A program made the translations under genes and the position numbers. This document shows positions 25,467 to 34,316 of a stretch of DNA of 64,000 bases, in pieces. Within the stretch, counting starts at the first letter, position 1. Each line of letters starts with the position of its first letter. This stretch comes from Saccharibacillus endophyticus. GTDB taxonomy: Bacteria; Bacillota; Bacilli; Paenibacillales; Paenibacillaceae. The notes beneath the pieces were generated by a model. That model was not told the origin of the DNA and ran no database searches. It saw nothing but the letters and a program-made list of their open reading frames with translations. Location of the stretch: contig NZ_JAAZWE010000004.1 in assembly GCF_013185185.1 (NCBI RefSeq), forward strand, positions 79,758-143,757. Direction: 5' to 3'.

Positions 25467-25620
25467 GGTGTAACGGATCGACATGACGCTTAGAAGCCCG
25501 AATCGGGGAATTGAGATTTGTAACGGAACGAGATGACGCTTAGCGGCGAAAAGCTGATTTTCGTGCCGATTTCATCCGTTTTTCCGGTTTAAGCGCCCCC
25601 TAAAATCCGTTACGGATTGC
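25467..25620. repeat. Family D repeats (TAACGGA-N5-TGACGCTTA)
   Basis: TAACGGATCGACATGACGCTTAG and TAACGGAACGAGATGACGCTTAG in direct orientation about 55 bp apart, followed by TCCGTTACGGA and a degenerate inverted copy. The same motif recurs at 40.6, 51.6 and 63.6 kb. Confidence 0.8.
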
Positions 25621-25888
25621 GGATCGCAAAAATGAGCATTCTAACGGACATGCGATCCTTTAGCCGCGGATCATGGATTAAGGCGAGCGAGGTTCAGGCG
25701 ATAAAGAGCCGTTCGTTTCGCGCTGCAACCTCTAATGCTACAGGTTCAAGATACTCGGATGTTCGGATTCCAAAAGAAAAGCTCAAGGCATCTTCTTTCG
25801 CGGAAGATACCCTGAGCTTTTTTGTTTGCAGGTATGCAGGGGATGACTCGCTACGTAAAAAGGAGCTTTTGAAAGTTGTCAGACATCG

Positions 25889-26076
25889 AAATACCTGCAA
25901 ATATCCAGTTAATTCACAACAGATCGTGACATAGTTGAAAATAAGCGCATATATACAGTTATATTAGGCAAAAGACTCTGATAGCTTGCCAATAGCGAAA
26001 ATTAACTGGATATATGCAGGTATTGATTTGAAATTTCGACATGCGAGAAAATTAACTGGATATATGTTGTTATTTT
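25889..26076. repeat. Family C repeats (AATTAACTGGATATATGCAGGTATT)
   Basis: One inverted copy at 25889-25914, a partial copy near 25951, a direct copy at 25999-26024 and one with a changed end at 26049-26076. Found again at 63.4-63.6 kb. Confidence 0.8.
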
Positions 26077-26133
26077 TGGTTAGAGCGAGAGCAGGTCGCC
26101 GAAAAAAAGAAAAGGCCGGCCTGGCGGCTTTAG

Positions 26134-26208
26134 GGGAACCCTTCTTGAAGCGTGAAGGGTTCCCGCGTGGAGCTCCTCCTTCCTAAATACGAAGGAGGAG
26201 CTCCACGC
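26134..26208. repeat. Two adjacent perfect hairpins
   Basis: GGGAACCCTTC/GAAGGGTTCCC (26134-26164) and an 18-bp perfect stem GCGTGGAGCTCCTCCTTC/GAAGGAGGAGCTCCACGC (26165-26208) whose end touches the stop codon of the minus-strand gene. Neither has a T-run, so they are not standard terminators but may stabilise the mRNA end. Confidence 0.7.
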
Positions 26209-26513
26209 TAAATCGGTCTGTTGCGATCCGGAAGCAGATTGGCTACGATCGAATTCAAATCATGATCGTCTTTCGTCTTCTCCTGGCCCGAGTCCACTTC
26301 GCGGATGCGGATCCAGCGGTAATCCGCGGACGGGTCGAGAGGTTTGAAGATCAGCTGCTCGGCGTCGTCCAAGCGGACCTTATAGCCCATGCGGGCAAAC
26401 ATTTGCACGAATTTCTCTTCGCCGGGCTGTTCGCCTTTGCCGACTATGATCAAGCCTCTGAGCTGCTTGGGCTCGTCTCCGTGCATGATTTCAAAATGTA
26501 CGATACATTCCAT
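26208..26513 (-). CDS. Small hypothetical protein
   Basis: 101 aa, mixed alpha/beta, soluble. Opens with a strand MECIVHFEIMHGDEPKQLRG and contains FVQMFARMGYKVRLDDAEQL. No motif recognised; the pattern is consistent with a small ACT- or ferredoxin-like fold but this is a guess. ATG behind AAAGGATGAAGG. Transcribed alone on the minus strand, ending against a perfect 18-bp hairpin. Confidence 0.6.
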   Translation of the reverse strand: MECIVHFEIMHGDEPKQLRGLIIVGKGEQPGEEKFVQMFARMGYKVRLDDAEQLIFKPLDPSADYRWIRIREVDSGQEKTKDDHDLNSIVANLLPDRNRPI

Positions 26514-26630
26514 GATCCTTCATCCTTTCCGAGCTGAGCGTTTACACCGACTTTGAAACATTTTTCACATCTATACTTATTTATACGTCTTATCCTGCAA
26601 AACGTTGCAAAAAGCAGAAAATCGGCGCTA

Positions 26631-26668
26631 AAACGTCAAACTTCTACCCGCACGGCAGAAGTTTGACG
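26631..26668 (-). terminator. Terminator of the zinc-ribbon/coiled-coil gene
   Basis: CGTCAAACTTCT/AGAAGTTTGACG, a 12-bp perfect stem followed by TTTT on the minus strand, ~30 nt after the stop codon. Confidence 0.75.
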
Positions 26669-26699
26669 GGGCAATAACGCCAATTCCGAACCTATTCGA

Positions 26700-27851
26700 T
26701 TAAATCTGTTCCGATGCGCAATGCGGACACCACTTGGAGCCTTTCGGCAGTCCGCTTCCGCAGACCTGGCAGCGCACGACTTCGCCGACGGGACGACGGA
26801 CGATTCGTTCATCATCATCATCATCTTGTCGGTCAACTCCGCGATCCCAGGAAGCGATCAGGCGATCCAGTTCGTCCTGGCGCTCCTTTTCGCGTTCTTC
26901 CCGCTCGCGCTGGCGCCGCTCATGCTCCGGATCCACGGTAGGCTCCGGATTTTCTTCATAAGAATCCAGATCCGGTTGCGGCTCGACCGCAGTTGCGCTT
27001 TCACGATCTTCTTTCATTTTTCGACGCTCGCGGATGCGAATTTCGCGCAGTTCGCGACGTTGACGCTCTTCGCGTTGTTCACGCGTCTCCTCAGCCTCTT
27101 CGTAGCCGTCGGCTCGATCCTGCGGAGTCGACATATACGAATCCGATTCATCGGCCTGGCCCAGTTCGAAGCGCTTCGTTTCAAACTGCTCATCTTCGTC
27201 TTCTTCGCCGAACGATCGCGCGGCCGGCACGCGCTCTTGCACCGGTTTCTCCGAATAAGCCTCTGCATTTGCGTGATACGCATACCCGCTGTCAGGGCCT
27301 GCATCATCGGAGCGATAGGTCTTAACCTCTTCTGTATCATGGGCTGAATCGCGGAACGGTTCAGCCTCGCGGTCCTCTTCGAGTTCAAAGTCCGGATCTT
27401 CAACCAGATCGTGAACGGCTTCCGCTTCGACATGAGGTTCATCGGAAGCTTTGCGCAGTTCTACATGCCCTGCTGTATCAGCAACTGATTCTTCGGCAGC
27501 GGCTCCCCATTGCCGTCCGCAATGAGGGCAGGACACGGCATCGGCATCCAGACGCGCTCCGCATTCGCACAGTTGTTCGTTACGCAGATCCGCAATCCGC
27601 GACCGCAGTTCTGCAATTTCCTCGGTCAACAGATCACAGGCGGTGCACAATTCCAGAATCTCTTCTTCCGCAGGCGCTGTATTTCGTTTGCTATAATTTT
27701 CGTAAAAGACCTGCCCCATGCGCAAATAATGCACTTCGATCTCACGCTGAATGTCCGAGATATGGCTGTTCAGTTTGCCGATCTCCACCGCGCTCTGGGC
27801 ACGTTCGGAAGCACGTCCGGCTCCGTCCCTGATCCGCTGTAAAAAGTTCAA
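26700..27851 (-). CDS. Zinc-ribbon and coiled-coil protein
   Basis: 383 aa with an ordered N-terminal part (residues 1-90, a predicted helical hairpin MGQVFYENYSK ... LLTEEIAELRSRIADLRNE), a first zinc ribbon CECGARLDADAVSCPHCG (~94-111), a long acidic, Arg/Glu-rich low-complexity middle (~120-345; many REERQRRELRE-type heptads) and a second zinc ribbon CQVCGSGLPKGSKWCPHC at the very end. No enzyme domain. Such proteins are common in Paenibacillus and unnamed. Start is TTG behind GGAGGAG. Possibly a scaffold; function unknown. Confidence 0.7.
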   Translation of the reverse strand: MNFLQRIRDGAGRASERAQSAVEIGKLNSHISDIQREIEVHYLRMGQVFYENYSKRNTAPAEEEILELCTACDLLTEEIAELRSRIADLRNEQLCECGARLDADAVSCPHCGRQWGAAAEESVADTAGHVELRKASDEPHVEAEAVHDLVEDPDFELEEDREAEPFRDSAHDTEEVKTYRSDDAGPDSGYAYHANAEAYSEKPVQERVPAARSFGEEDEDEQFETKRFELGQADESDSYMSTPQDRADGYEEAEETREQREERQRRELREIRIRERRKMKEDRESATAVEPQPDLDSYEENPEPTVDPEHERRQREREEREKERQDELDRLIASWDRGVDRQDDDDDERIVRRPVGEVVRCQVCGSGLPKGSKWCPHCASEQI

Positions 27852-28128
27852 TGTCGTCTCCTCCTCTATGCCGGCCTCTCGCAGCCTTCCGCGGCCGGAA
27901 AAGCCGGCGCCGCACGTTCCCCGTCTTCACGCTCATGACGGCGGATTCGTTCCCCCGCTTATCCGGTTACATGAATAAGACAGGTATTCGCGGTGGAATG
28001 CCGAATGTTCGAAAGCGCAAAGGCTTTTCGGCGCATGGCCGCTTTCGGCAATGTAATCCCCTATGCTTGTCAGTTTACAATAGATGCGCCGTTCCTACAA
28101 TCCAACACCATTTCAGGAGAAGATCAAT

Positions 28129-28926
28129 TTGCATAGACAGCTTAAAGATTTAACAACTTCCGTGTCAGACAGAATCCAGCCAGACCGAACATCGCACCCC
28201 GAACAGACAGAAGCTTTTTTACAGCAGGATACGCCGGAAAAATCCGAACGCGAGGCTTTGGTCCGGTCCGCTTGCGATCCCGAAGACGGCAGCCTGTTCC
28301 CCGACGGAGACTGGGTGCAGCCTCCCCTGCTTTACCGACATGCCCTCGAAAAGCTTGAAGAAGAGATCGAAAGCATCCGTCGGGAGTGGAAAAGCGCGGA
28401 AGGCTTTAGTCCGATCGAACATATCAAGACGCGAATCAAGGAGCCCGCCAGTATTTTAAACAAGCTTGAGCGTCTTGGCGTCGAAGCGTCCGCCGAACGG
28501 CTGGCGGATCAGATTCACGATATTGCGGGCATGCGCATCGTGTTTCCTTTTGTAACGGATGTCTATCTGCTCCTGGAACGAATCTGGCAGAGTCCCGATC
28601 TGCATGTTCTATGGATTCGCGATTATATTATGGAGCCCAAGCCTAACGGCTATCGCAGCCTTCATGTGCTCGTATCCGTTCCGGTCACGCTGGAAGGCGT
28701 GGACTGCCGGGTTCGCGTCGAAGTGCAGATGCGGACGTTGGCTATGGACTTCTGGGCCAGCCTGGAGCATATTTTGCTCTACAAATACGACCGCAGAGTA
28801 CCGGAGCATCTGGAACAGGAGCTCGCTTCCGCCGCCGGAGCCGCCGGAGAACTGGATCACAAAATGCTGGCGCTGCGCAGCGAAGTGCTGTCCCTGAGCG
28901 ATGAAGACGAACGTTCAGGCAAGTGA
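28129..28926 (+). CDS. RelA/SpoT-domain GTP pyrophosphokinase (small alarmone synthetase)
   Basis: 265 aa with only the synthetase domain: HIKTRIKEPASILNKLERLG, DIAGMRIVFPFVTDVY (the Mg-binding D-x-x-G-x-R), RDYIMEPKPNGYRSLH and VEVQMRTLAMDFWASLEH, all in order. It makes (p)ppGpp from GTP/GDP and ATP without a hydrolase domain, like YjbM (RelQ) or YwaC (RelP) in B. subtilis. A ~70-residue N-terminal extension precedes the domain. Start is TTG at 28129 because CAGGAGAAG lies 8-10 nt upstream; the ATG at 28084 would put the ribosome site inside the gene. Confidence 0.88.
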   Translation: MHRQLKDLTTSVSDRIQPDRTSHPEQTEAFLQQDTPEKSEREALVRSACDPEDGSLFPDGDWVQPPLLYRHALEKLEEEIESIRREWKSAEGFSPIEHIKTRIKEPASILNKLERLGVEASAERLADQIHDIAGMRIVFPFVTDVYLLLERIWQSPDLHVLWIRDYIMEPKPNGYRSLHVLVSVPVTLEGVDCRVRVEVQMRTLAMDFWASLEHILLYKYDRRVPEHLEQELASAAGAAGELDHKMLALRSEVLSLSDEDERSGK

Positions 28927-28989
28927 AGAAGCTCCGTCGAAGCTGCCGGATGCTGCGGCCTTGCCTAATCGTCAATAGCGAAAAGATAG

Positions 28990-29035
28990 AAAATGACCTC
29001 GAAATCCATGCACGCATGGAGATCAAGGTCATTTT
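28990..29035. terminator. Bidirectional terminator
   Basis: AAAATGACCT...AGGTCATTTT with inner ATCCATGC/GCATGGAGAT, between the convergent alarmone synthetase and carboxypeptidase genes. Confidence 0.85.
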
Positions 29036-29107
29036 GTCGTGCCGAAATTTCATTATTGCCTTAGGACGCGTACGCAAAGTCATGCTTATCCCGGCAGCAA
29101 TCTCGAC

Positions 29108-29932
29108 TCACTTGCCGCTGTTCAGGTTGCTCTCGTCGAGATACTCTTCCAACGACAATCCGCTGGCATGCACGGCTTCGGCCAGTTCTTTACCCACATA
29201 ACGGATATGCCAAGGCTCGTACGAGTAACCGGTCTGCTCTTCTTTCCCCTTCAGATAATGCACGATGAAGCCGTATTCCTGCGCATGGTCAGCCAACCAA
29301 CGGCCTTCCTCCGTATCGCCGAAGGTCTGCTCCAGATCGTTGTTCACGCTGAGCGCGGACACGTCCATGGCAAGTCCCGTCTGATGCTCGCTCGTACCGG
29401 GAAAAGCGCTGACTTTGGCCGCTTCTTCTTCGCCCTTGATCGAGACATTACGGTCATAAATATTCTTTTGCCGCGCATACGAACGGTAGCCGGATACGGC
29501 ATACAGCTCGATATCCGCCGCCTTTGCTCCTTCGAACAACCGCTCCAGCGCTTCTGCGGCTTCCTTGCGCAGATGGCTCTTCTCCTGCGCTTCTGCGTCC
29601 CCATACGAAAACGGGACGTCCGGGATGACCAGATCGGAAGGCTCATAACCATCCGGTAAATAACGCTCTTTATTCACGACGACGCGCATCGAAGTTGAAT
29701 TGGTGACTACATCTTTGCCGTCCTTTTGTTCAAGCGTAGCCTGAAGCGAATCCGCCGCGAACGGGCTCGGCGTACTTGTCTCTTCCGCGTTGGCTTGTTC
29801 GCCGGACGGCTGCTGCGCTTCCTGATCCGGCTTATTCGTTGCTCCTGCATCTCCGCAAGCGCTAAGTAATCCGGCTGCCAGTGCCGTTCCCATTGCAACG
29901 GCTGCCCACCTGGACACCTTATGTGTAGTCAT
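29108..29932 (-). CDS. D-alanyl-D-alanine carboxypeptidase lipoprotein (M15B, LdcB/VanY type)
   Basis: 274 aa. Lipoprotein signal with lipobox LLSAC (Cys 26), a Glu/Gln/Pro-rich tether, then the M15B domain from ~95. Zinc and catalytic residues: SGYRSYARQ (147-155), H183 and D190 in SEHQTGLAMD, and the EPWHIRY block (E239, H242). It removes the terminal D-Ala (or L,D-bond residues) from peptidoglycan stem peptides outside the membrane. ATG 29932 behind GGGAGGAAC. It follows the hypothetical gene at 29987 in the helicase operon by ~55 nt. Confidence 0.9.
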   Translation of the reverse strand: MTTHKVSRWAAVAMGTALAAGLLSACGDAGATNKPDQEAQQPSGEQANAEETSTPSPFAADSLQATLEQKDGKDVVTNSTSMRVVVNKERYLPDGYEPSDLVIPDVPFSYGDAEAQEKSHLRKEAAEALERLFEGAKAADIELYAVSGYRSYARQKNIYDRNVSIKGEEEAAKVSAFPGTSEHQTGLAMDVSALSVNNDLEQTFGDTEEGRWLADHAQEYGFIVHYLKGKEEQTGYSYEPWHIRYVGKELAEAVHASGLSLEEYLDESNLNSGK

Positions 29933-29986
29933 GTTGGTTCCTCCCTGCTGTCTTGCTCTGCTCCGCTGCTTCTGGTCTCGTCTCAT

Positions 29987-30820
29987 TCAATTCGGGTTCC
30001 CCATGCGCGCACGCATGGCCCGGCGCAGCTCCGCAAGCGCCGCTTGAGCCGGAGCCTCATCCGGCAGCAGCGACAGATCGCAGGGCTCCTGCGATGCGTC
30101 TTCCCTGCCGGATTCAGGCGCTTCCGGCAATCGGCCGTGCTCGTGCAGCACGCCCTTCTCCGCCGCCGAGGCGATCCACTCGGCGATCTCCCGGCCGCCG
30201 CCTTCGGAGGCGGCTCGGGGCGCGGCCTTCGGCGCCTCGTCCGGGGCGACTGCCCAGCCGTCGCCCCACGCGGCCAAAGCCGCGCCGGCCAGCTCGCCGG
30301 GATCGATGCCGGCGAGCGTCAGCCCGAACGCCAGATGCGTTCGGGCTGCTTCGGCCGCCGCTTGAAGGGCGGCCGTCACTTCCGGGCCGCCGCCCGCTTC
30401 CGCGACGGCCAGCTCCCAGGCGGCATCGCCGCCGTCGAACGGCAGCTCCGTTCGGACGAACGACATGCCTGCGTCGTTCGTTTCCACGGCAGCGCTTATG
30501 CCGATCGACTCGTCCTCTTCGGCATCCAGTTCGCGATCCTTGGATGCTGCCGCAAGACGAGACGACCCGGCTTCTGCCGAAGCCGGCTTTCGCTTGCTTG
30601 CGGACCGGCCGGGAAGCCGTATGATCTGCTCGCCGCATTGGCCGAGCAGATCATACAGGCCGACTGCCGAGCGCCCGGCCTGGCGCTGCCAATCCGCCCG
30701 CTGCTTCGCCGTGGCGGCATGCAGCGGAATCTCGACTTGGCGAGAATCCCGGCCTTCCTCGATCACGGCGACCAGCAATCCGGGTTTCGCCTCTAATTGT
30801 ACTACGTGCAGGCTGTTCAT
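29987..30820 (-). CDS. Hypothetical protein downstream of the SNF2 helicase
   Basis: About 277 aa, acidic and Ala/Glu-rich. The first ~75 residues form a compact domain (MNSLHVVQLEAKPGLLVAVIEEG, then GLYDLLGQCGEQIIRL); the rest is low-complexity Ala/Gly/Glu with helical stretches. I do not recognise it. It is encoded 75 nt after the SNF2 helicase on the same strand, so it could be a partner of the helicase. Start ATG 30820 has GAGGGG about 10 nt upstream; ATG 30859 is in frame but lacks a ribosome site. Confidence 0.6.
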   Translation of the reverse strand: MNSLHVVQLEAKPGLLVAVIEEGRDSRQVEIPLHAATAKQRADWQRQAGRSAVGLYDLLGQCGEQIIRLPGRSASKRKPASAEAGSSRLAAASKDRELDAEEDESIGISAAVETNDAGMSFVRTELPFDGGDAAWELAVAEAGGGPEVTAALQAAAEAARTHLAFGLTLAGIDPGELAGAALAAWGDGWAVAPDEAPKAAPRAASEGGGREIAEWIASAAEKGVLHEHGRLPEAPESGREDASQEPCDLSLLPDEAPAQAALAELRRAMRARMGNPN

Positions 30821-30894
30821 CTCTATATAACCCCTCTTCGCCGGGCGCGCATCCGTCATTTTACCGTCTATGCCCCCGGACGCCTCTACGGCGC

Positions 30895-33800
30895 TTACTG
30901 GATCTGCTCGCCTTGCAAAGACACAAGCGTACGCAGCTCTTCGTTGGACATCTCCGTCAACCAGCGTTCTCCGGTTCCCGTGACGCGTTCGGCCAGCGTT
31001 CTTTTATTTTCGATCATCTCGTCGATCCGTTCCTCGAGAGTCCCCTGGCAAATCAGCTTGTGTACCTGTACCCCGCGCTGCTGCCCGATTCGGAACACGC
31101 GGTCCGTCGCCTGATTCTCGACGGCCGGGTTCCACCAGCGGTCAAAGTGCACCACATGGTTCGCGCGCGTCAGATTGAGTCCGAGCCCGCCCGCTTTCAG
31201 CGACAAGATAAACGCATTGGCGCCTTCGCCTTCCTGGAAGCTTGCAATCATGCGGTCCCGTTCTTCCTTTTTGACGGCCCCGTGCAGGAACATCGGCTCT
31301 TCGCCGTACCGTCGATTCAGCTCCTCGGCCAACAATTTGCCCATTCGCACATATTGAGTGAAGATCAGCACAGATTCACCGTTTTCCCGAATGCGATCGA
31401 GCAGCTCGACCAACTGCATCAGCTTGCCCGACTTTTCGGCTTTGAAGCCGCCCGTATGCTCACGAATCAACGCCGGATGGTCGCAGATCTGCTTGAGCCG
31501 GGTAAGTGCCGACAATACGATGCCCTGACGAACGGTACGGCTTGAAGCTTCGGTGCTTTCCACCTTGTTCATCAGCTCGCCGACCACGGATTGATACATG
31601 CCCGCCTGCTCGATCGTCAATTCGCAATACGACTTCAGTTCGATTTTCTCCGGCAGGTCCTTGCGGATATCCGGGTCGCTTTTCAGGCGTCTGAGCATGA
31701 AAGGCGCCACCATCGTCCGCAGCTTGTCGCTCTCTTCGGAAATCTGCGGCGCATTGGCGCCGAAGCGTCTGCGGAACGAAGCGGCAGAGCCCAAATAGCC
31801 CGGATTCATGAATTGGAAAATGGACCACAGCTCGGCGAGGCGATTCTCGACCGGCGTCCCGGTTACGGCAATCCGGTGCGGCGAATTGAGCTTCATTACG
31901 TTCTGTGCCTGCTTCGTCCCATAGTTCTTGATCGACTGCGCTTCGTCGAGCACCACCGATGTCCAGACGAGGCCGCGGAATTCTTCGACGTCGCGCCCGA
32001 TCAACGGATACGTGGTCAAAATGATATCGTGCTCGCGAACACAGCGCTCGAACGCTTCGCCGCGCAACCGCTGGGTGCCGTGGTGAACATGCATCGTGAA
32101 GTTCGGCGCAAAACGCTGAATCTCCCGCTGCCAGTTGCCGAGCAGCGACGTCGGACAGACAATCAGCTTCGGCCCCGGAGACGGATGGTCGAGCAGGCAA
32201 GCGATCACCTGTACCGTTTTGCCCAGACCCATATCATCGGCCAGGCAGGCTCCGAAGCCCATCTCGCGCATCGAGGAAAGCCAACGATAACCTCGCTCCT
32301 GATAAGGCCGCAGCGTGCCGTTGAGCGCGTCAGGTACCGAATGCTTCGAACCGGTCCGCCCCCCGCCTCGCAGAAGATCATACAGAAGTCCGTAAGTTTC
32401 GATCCCCGAAACGCTGACGCCGTTCCAGATCGTATCCTCCTCGGACGCCGACAGCTTGAGCAGCTCGCCGAAAGTCATCTCGTGCACGGTCTGTTTTTTG
32501 AGCAGGCGCAGCACTTGACGCACTTCCTTCACGTCCACTTCGATCCACTCCCCGTTCAGGAACACCAAAGGCACGCCGTCCTCGGCAATCCGTCGCAGTT
32601 CGTCCAGACCGATCGACGCGTCGCCGATCGTCGCCTCCAAATCGAATTCCACCAATTGCTTGATCCCCAGCGACGCTTCGCCTTCTCCGCTTCGGCTCGG
32701 TTCCAACCTGGCCTTGAGCTTCACTCCCGCCGCCCGGCGGCCGCGCTTGGTGAAGCGCGAAGGCATTTCGATCCGAACGCCGGATGCGCGCAGAGCCGAT
32801 ACGCCGGACATCAGGAATTCGAACATCTCCTGCGCGCCCAACCAGGCTTCTTCCGGGTGAGGACGGCGAAGTGCCGTTTGCAGCTGCGGCGCTTGCTGCG
32901 CCGCGCGTCCGAGCAGCATTAATAACTGACGCTTAGGCTCTGCATAATGACGACCCCGAAGGACCAGTTCATCGCTTTGCAGCCGCCAAATCTCGGAAGC
33001 CGGCAGCGAAGCCCCCGTCTCCACTTCGTCTTCGGCACGAAAAGCCAGGCGCCATCGATCTTCTTCCGTACTGTCCGGATCCGAAATTCGCGGCTCCAAT
33101 CGCAGCCCCAGGCGAAGCTGCGAACTTGCCTCTTCTCCGGGATCGGCACTCTCGGGCACCGCTCCGCCCAACGTCCCGATCCGTTCGGACAGCTCTTCGA
33201 TATCCTCTGCTCCGCCCTGCACTTTGGTTTCGCGCTGCGGGTCGATCAGACTGTTCCACCACAGCGAAGCCAGCGGCGAATAACCGCGGCGATAAGGCAG
33301 CCGCATTTGCGGGAGCGCGCTGCGCATCGTGCCCAGCATCATTCGCATCTGCCCGTCGATCATTGCCGACAGGAACGAATGCAGCACCAGCTCGCGCGCT
33401 CTTCCCAGCGGAGGCGACTCTTCTTCCGCCGAGACCGCTCCCGGCGCCGTCAAGCCGACAGGCGGCATCGCGGCGGCCAACGCGGAAAATCGTTCCCGAT
33501 CCTCAGGTCTTTCAAGCAGCGGTTTCCATGTGCCCGTGAACGTTAGCTCGGATGCCCGGCGCGCGCTTACTCGTGCCGCCGGATCAGCTCCCGGCGCAAA
33601 GCAGCCGGCCGCCAACAACTCGCGGGCGAAGCTGACTGCCGCGCTCCAGTAGCGCATCTCCGCCCCGGGCGCAAAGCCCTGCGCGGCAAACTGCTGCTCG
33701 TTCAGATCCGCCAAAAGCATAAAAGCTTCCGAAGCGGGCAAAGCCAATCCTTCCAGTGTACGGCCCCCGAAGCCTCTCCCGCGCCCGCGACGCGACGAAG

Positions 33801-33975
33801 CTCCCGGCCAACGCAGCTCGGCCAATCTCAGCGCCGCCTGCCTAAGCGGCTTATGACCGCGAATATCCAGTTTTCTTGCCTGCCGGGTCCAGGCGTCCAC
33901 CTTCGGCTCCGACGTTTCGCCGGAAAAGCAGAAGAAGACGTCTCCCAGCCATATTCCATAAAGCGGTTGATTCAT
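30895..33975 (-). CDS. SNF2/DEAD-box-type helicase (YwqA/HepA-like)
   Basis: 1026 aa. The C-terminal half is a complete SNF2 motor: motif I CLADDMGLGKTVQ (~residues 575-588), motif II VLDEAQSIKN (~673), motif III AVTGTPVEN, and helicase lobe 2 with VLIFTQYVRMGKLL, LSLKAGGLGLNLT and FDRWWNPAVENQATDRVFRIGQ (motif VI arginines). The N-terminal ~500 residues carry the bacterial SNF2_assoc/DUF3670-like region seen in YwqA relatives. It translocates on double-stranded DNA using ATP and probably remodels protein-DNA complexes; its cellular role is not settled. ATG with GGGGGAC. First gene of a probable three-gene unit. Confidence 0.93.
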   Translation of the reverse strand: MNQPLYGIWLGDVFFCFSGETSEPKVDAWTRQARKLDIRGHKPLRQAALRLAELRWPGASSRRGRGRGFGGRTLEGLALPASEAFMLLADLNEQQFAAQGFAPGAEMRYWSAAVSFARELLAAGCFAPGADPAARVSARRASELTFTGTWKPLLERPEDRERFSALAAAMPPVGLTAPGAVSAEEESPPLGRARELVLHSFLSAMIDGQMRMMLGTMRSALPQMRLPYRRGYSPLASLWWNSLIDPQRETKVQGGAEDIEELSERIGTLGGAVPESADPGEEASSQLRLGLRLEPRISDPDSTEEDRWRLAFRAEDEVETGASLPASEIWRLQSDELVLRGRHYAEPKRQLLMLLGRAAQQAPQLQTALRRPHPEEAWLGAQEMFEFLMSGVSALRASGVRIEMPSRFTKRGRRAAGVKLKARLEPSRSGEGEASLGIKQLVEFDLEATIGDASIGLDELRRIAEDGVPLVFLNGEWIEVDVKEVRQVLRLLKKQTVHEMTFGELLKLSASEEDTIWNGVSVSGIETYGLLYDLLRGGGRTGSKHSVPDALNGTLRPYQERGYRWLSSMREMGFGACLADDMGLGKTVQVIACLLDHPSPGPKLIVCPTSLLGNWQREIQRFAPNFTMHVHHGTQRLRGEAFERCVREHDIILTTYPLIGRDVEEFRGLVWTSVVLDEAQSIKNYGTKQAQNVMKLNSPHRIAVTGTPVENRLAELWSIFQFMNPGYLGSAASFRRRFGANAPQISEESDKLRTMVAPFMLRRLKSDPDIRKDLPEKIELKSYCELTIEQAGMYQSVVGELMNKVESTEASSRTVRQGIVLSALTRLKQICDHPALIREHTGGFKAEKSGKLMQLVELLDRIRENGESVLIFTQYVRMGKLLAEELNRRYGEEPMFLHGAVKKEERDRMIASFQEGEGANAFILSLKAGGLGLNLTRANHVVHFDRWWNPAVENQATDRVFRIGQQRGVQVHKLICQGTLEERIDEMIENKRTLAERVTGTGERWLTEMSNEELRTLVSLQGEQIQ

Positions 33976-34316
33976 GATTGTCCCCCGTCTTGTCCGCTTT
34001 TTTCGAGTCCATGATTAAACAAGCCAAAATTGCCCTTCTCCCCATTCTAAACGATATTCGGCAATTTTTCGACCGGTTACGCAATGTCTGTGCAAGCAAG
34101 CATCAGCAAGCGGGCAAAAAGACTTGACGGAGCCGGAGGCCGGCATCACGATAAAAGAAACGACAAGCAGGCCGCATGCAAAAGACCTTGCACGATCCGC
34201 GCTCTTGCTGCAAGGCATTCCTCGATCTGCCGCGATAGACTGTATTTGAGAGGGAACGAAGATTCATGATCATAATCGAACCTGCTTGCAGCGGGTGAGC
34301 GAAGGAGCTTTTTATC
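33976..34316. other. 340-bp intergenic interval, divergent promoters
   Basis: Lies between the minus-strand helicase gene and the plus-strand AraC gene. I see no gene and no strong structure in it. Confidence 0.5.

Larger units (their letters stand above)
25348..26207. other. 860-bp gene-free interval filled with short dispersed repeats
   Basis: Two or three family D motifs (25460-25620), two full and two partial family C motifs (25889-26076), and two strong hairpins (26134-26208). No convincing reading frame with a ribosome site. Confidence 0.75.

Noticed and set aside
25467..26076. CRISPR-like repeats
   Set aside because: Copies are irregularly spaced, in both directions and without unique spacers of constant length.
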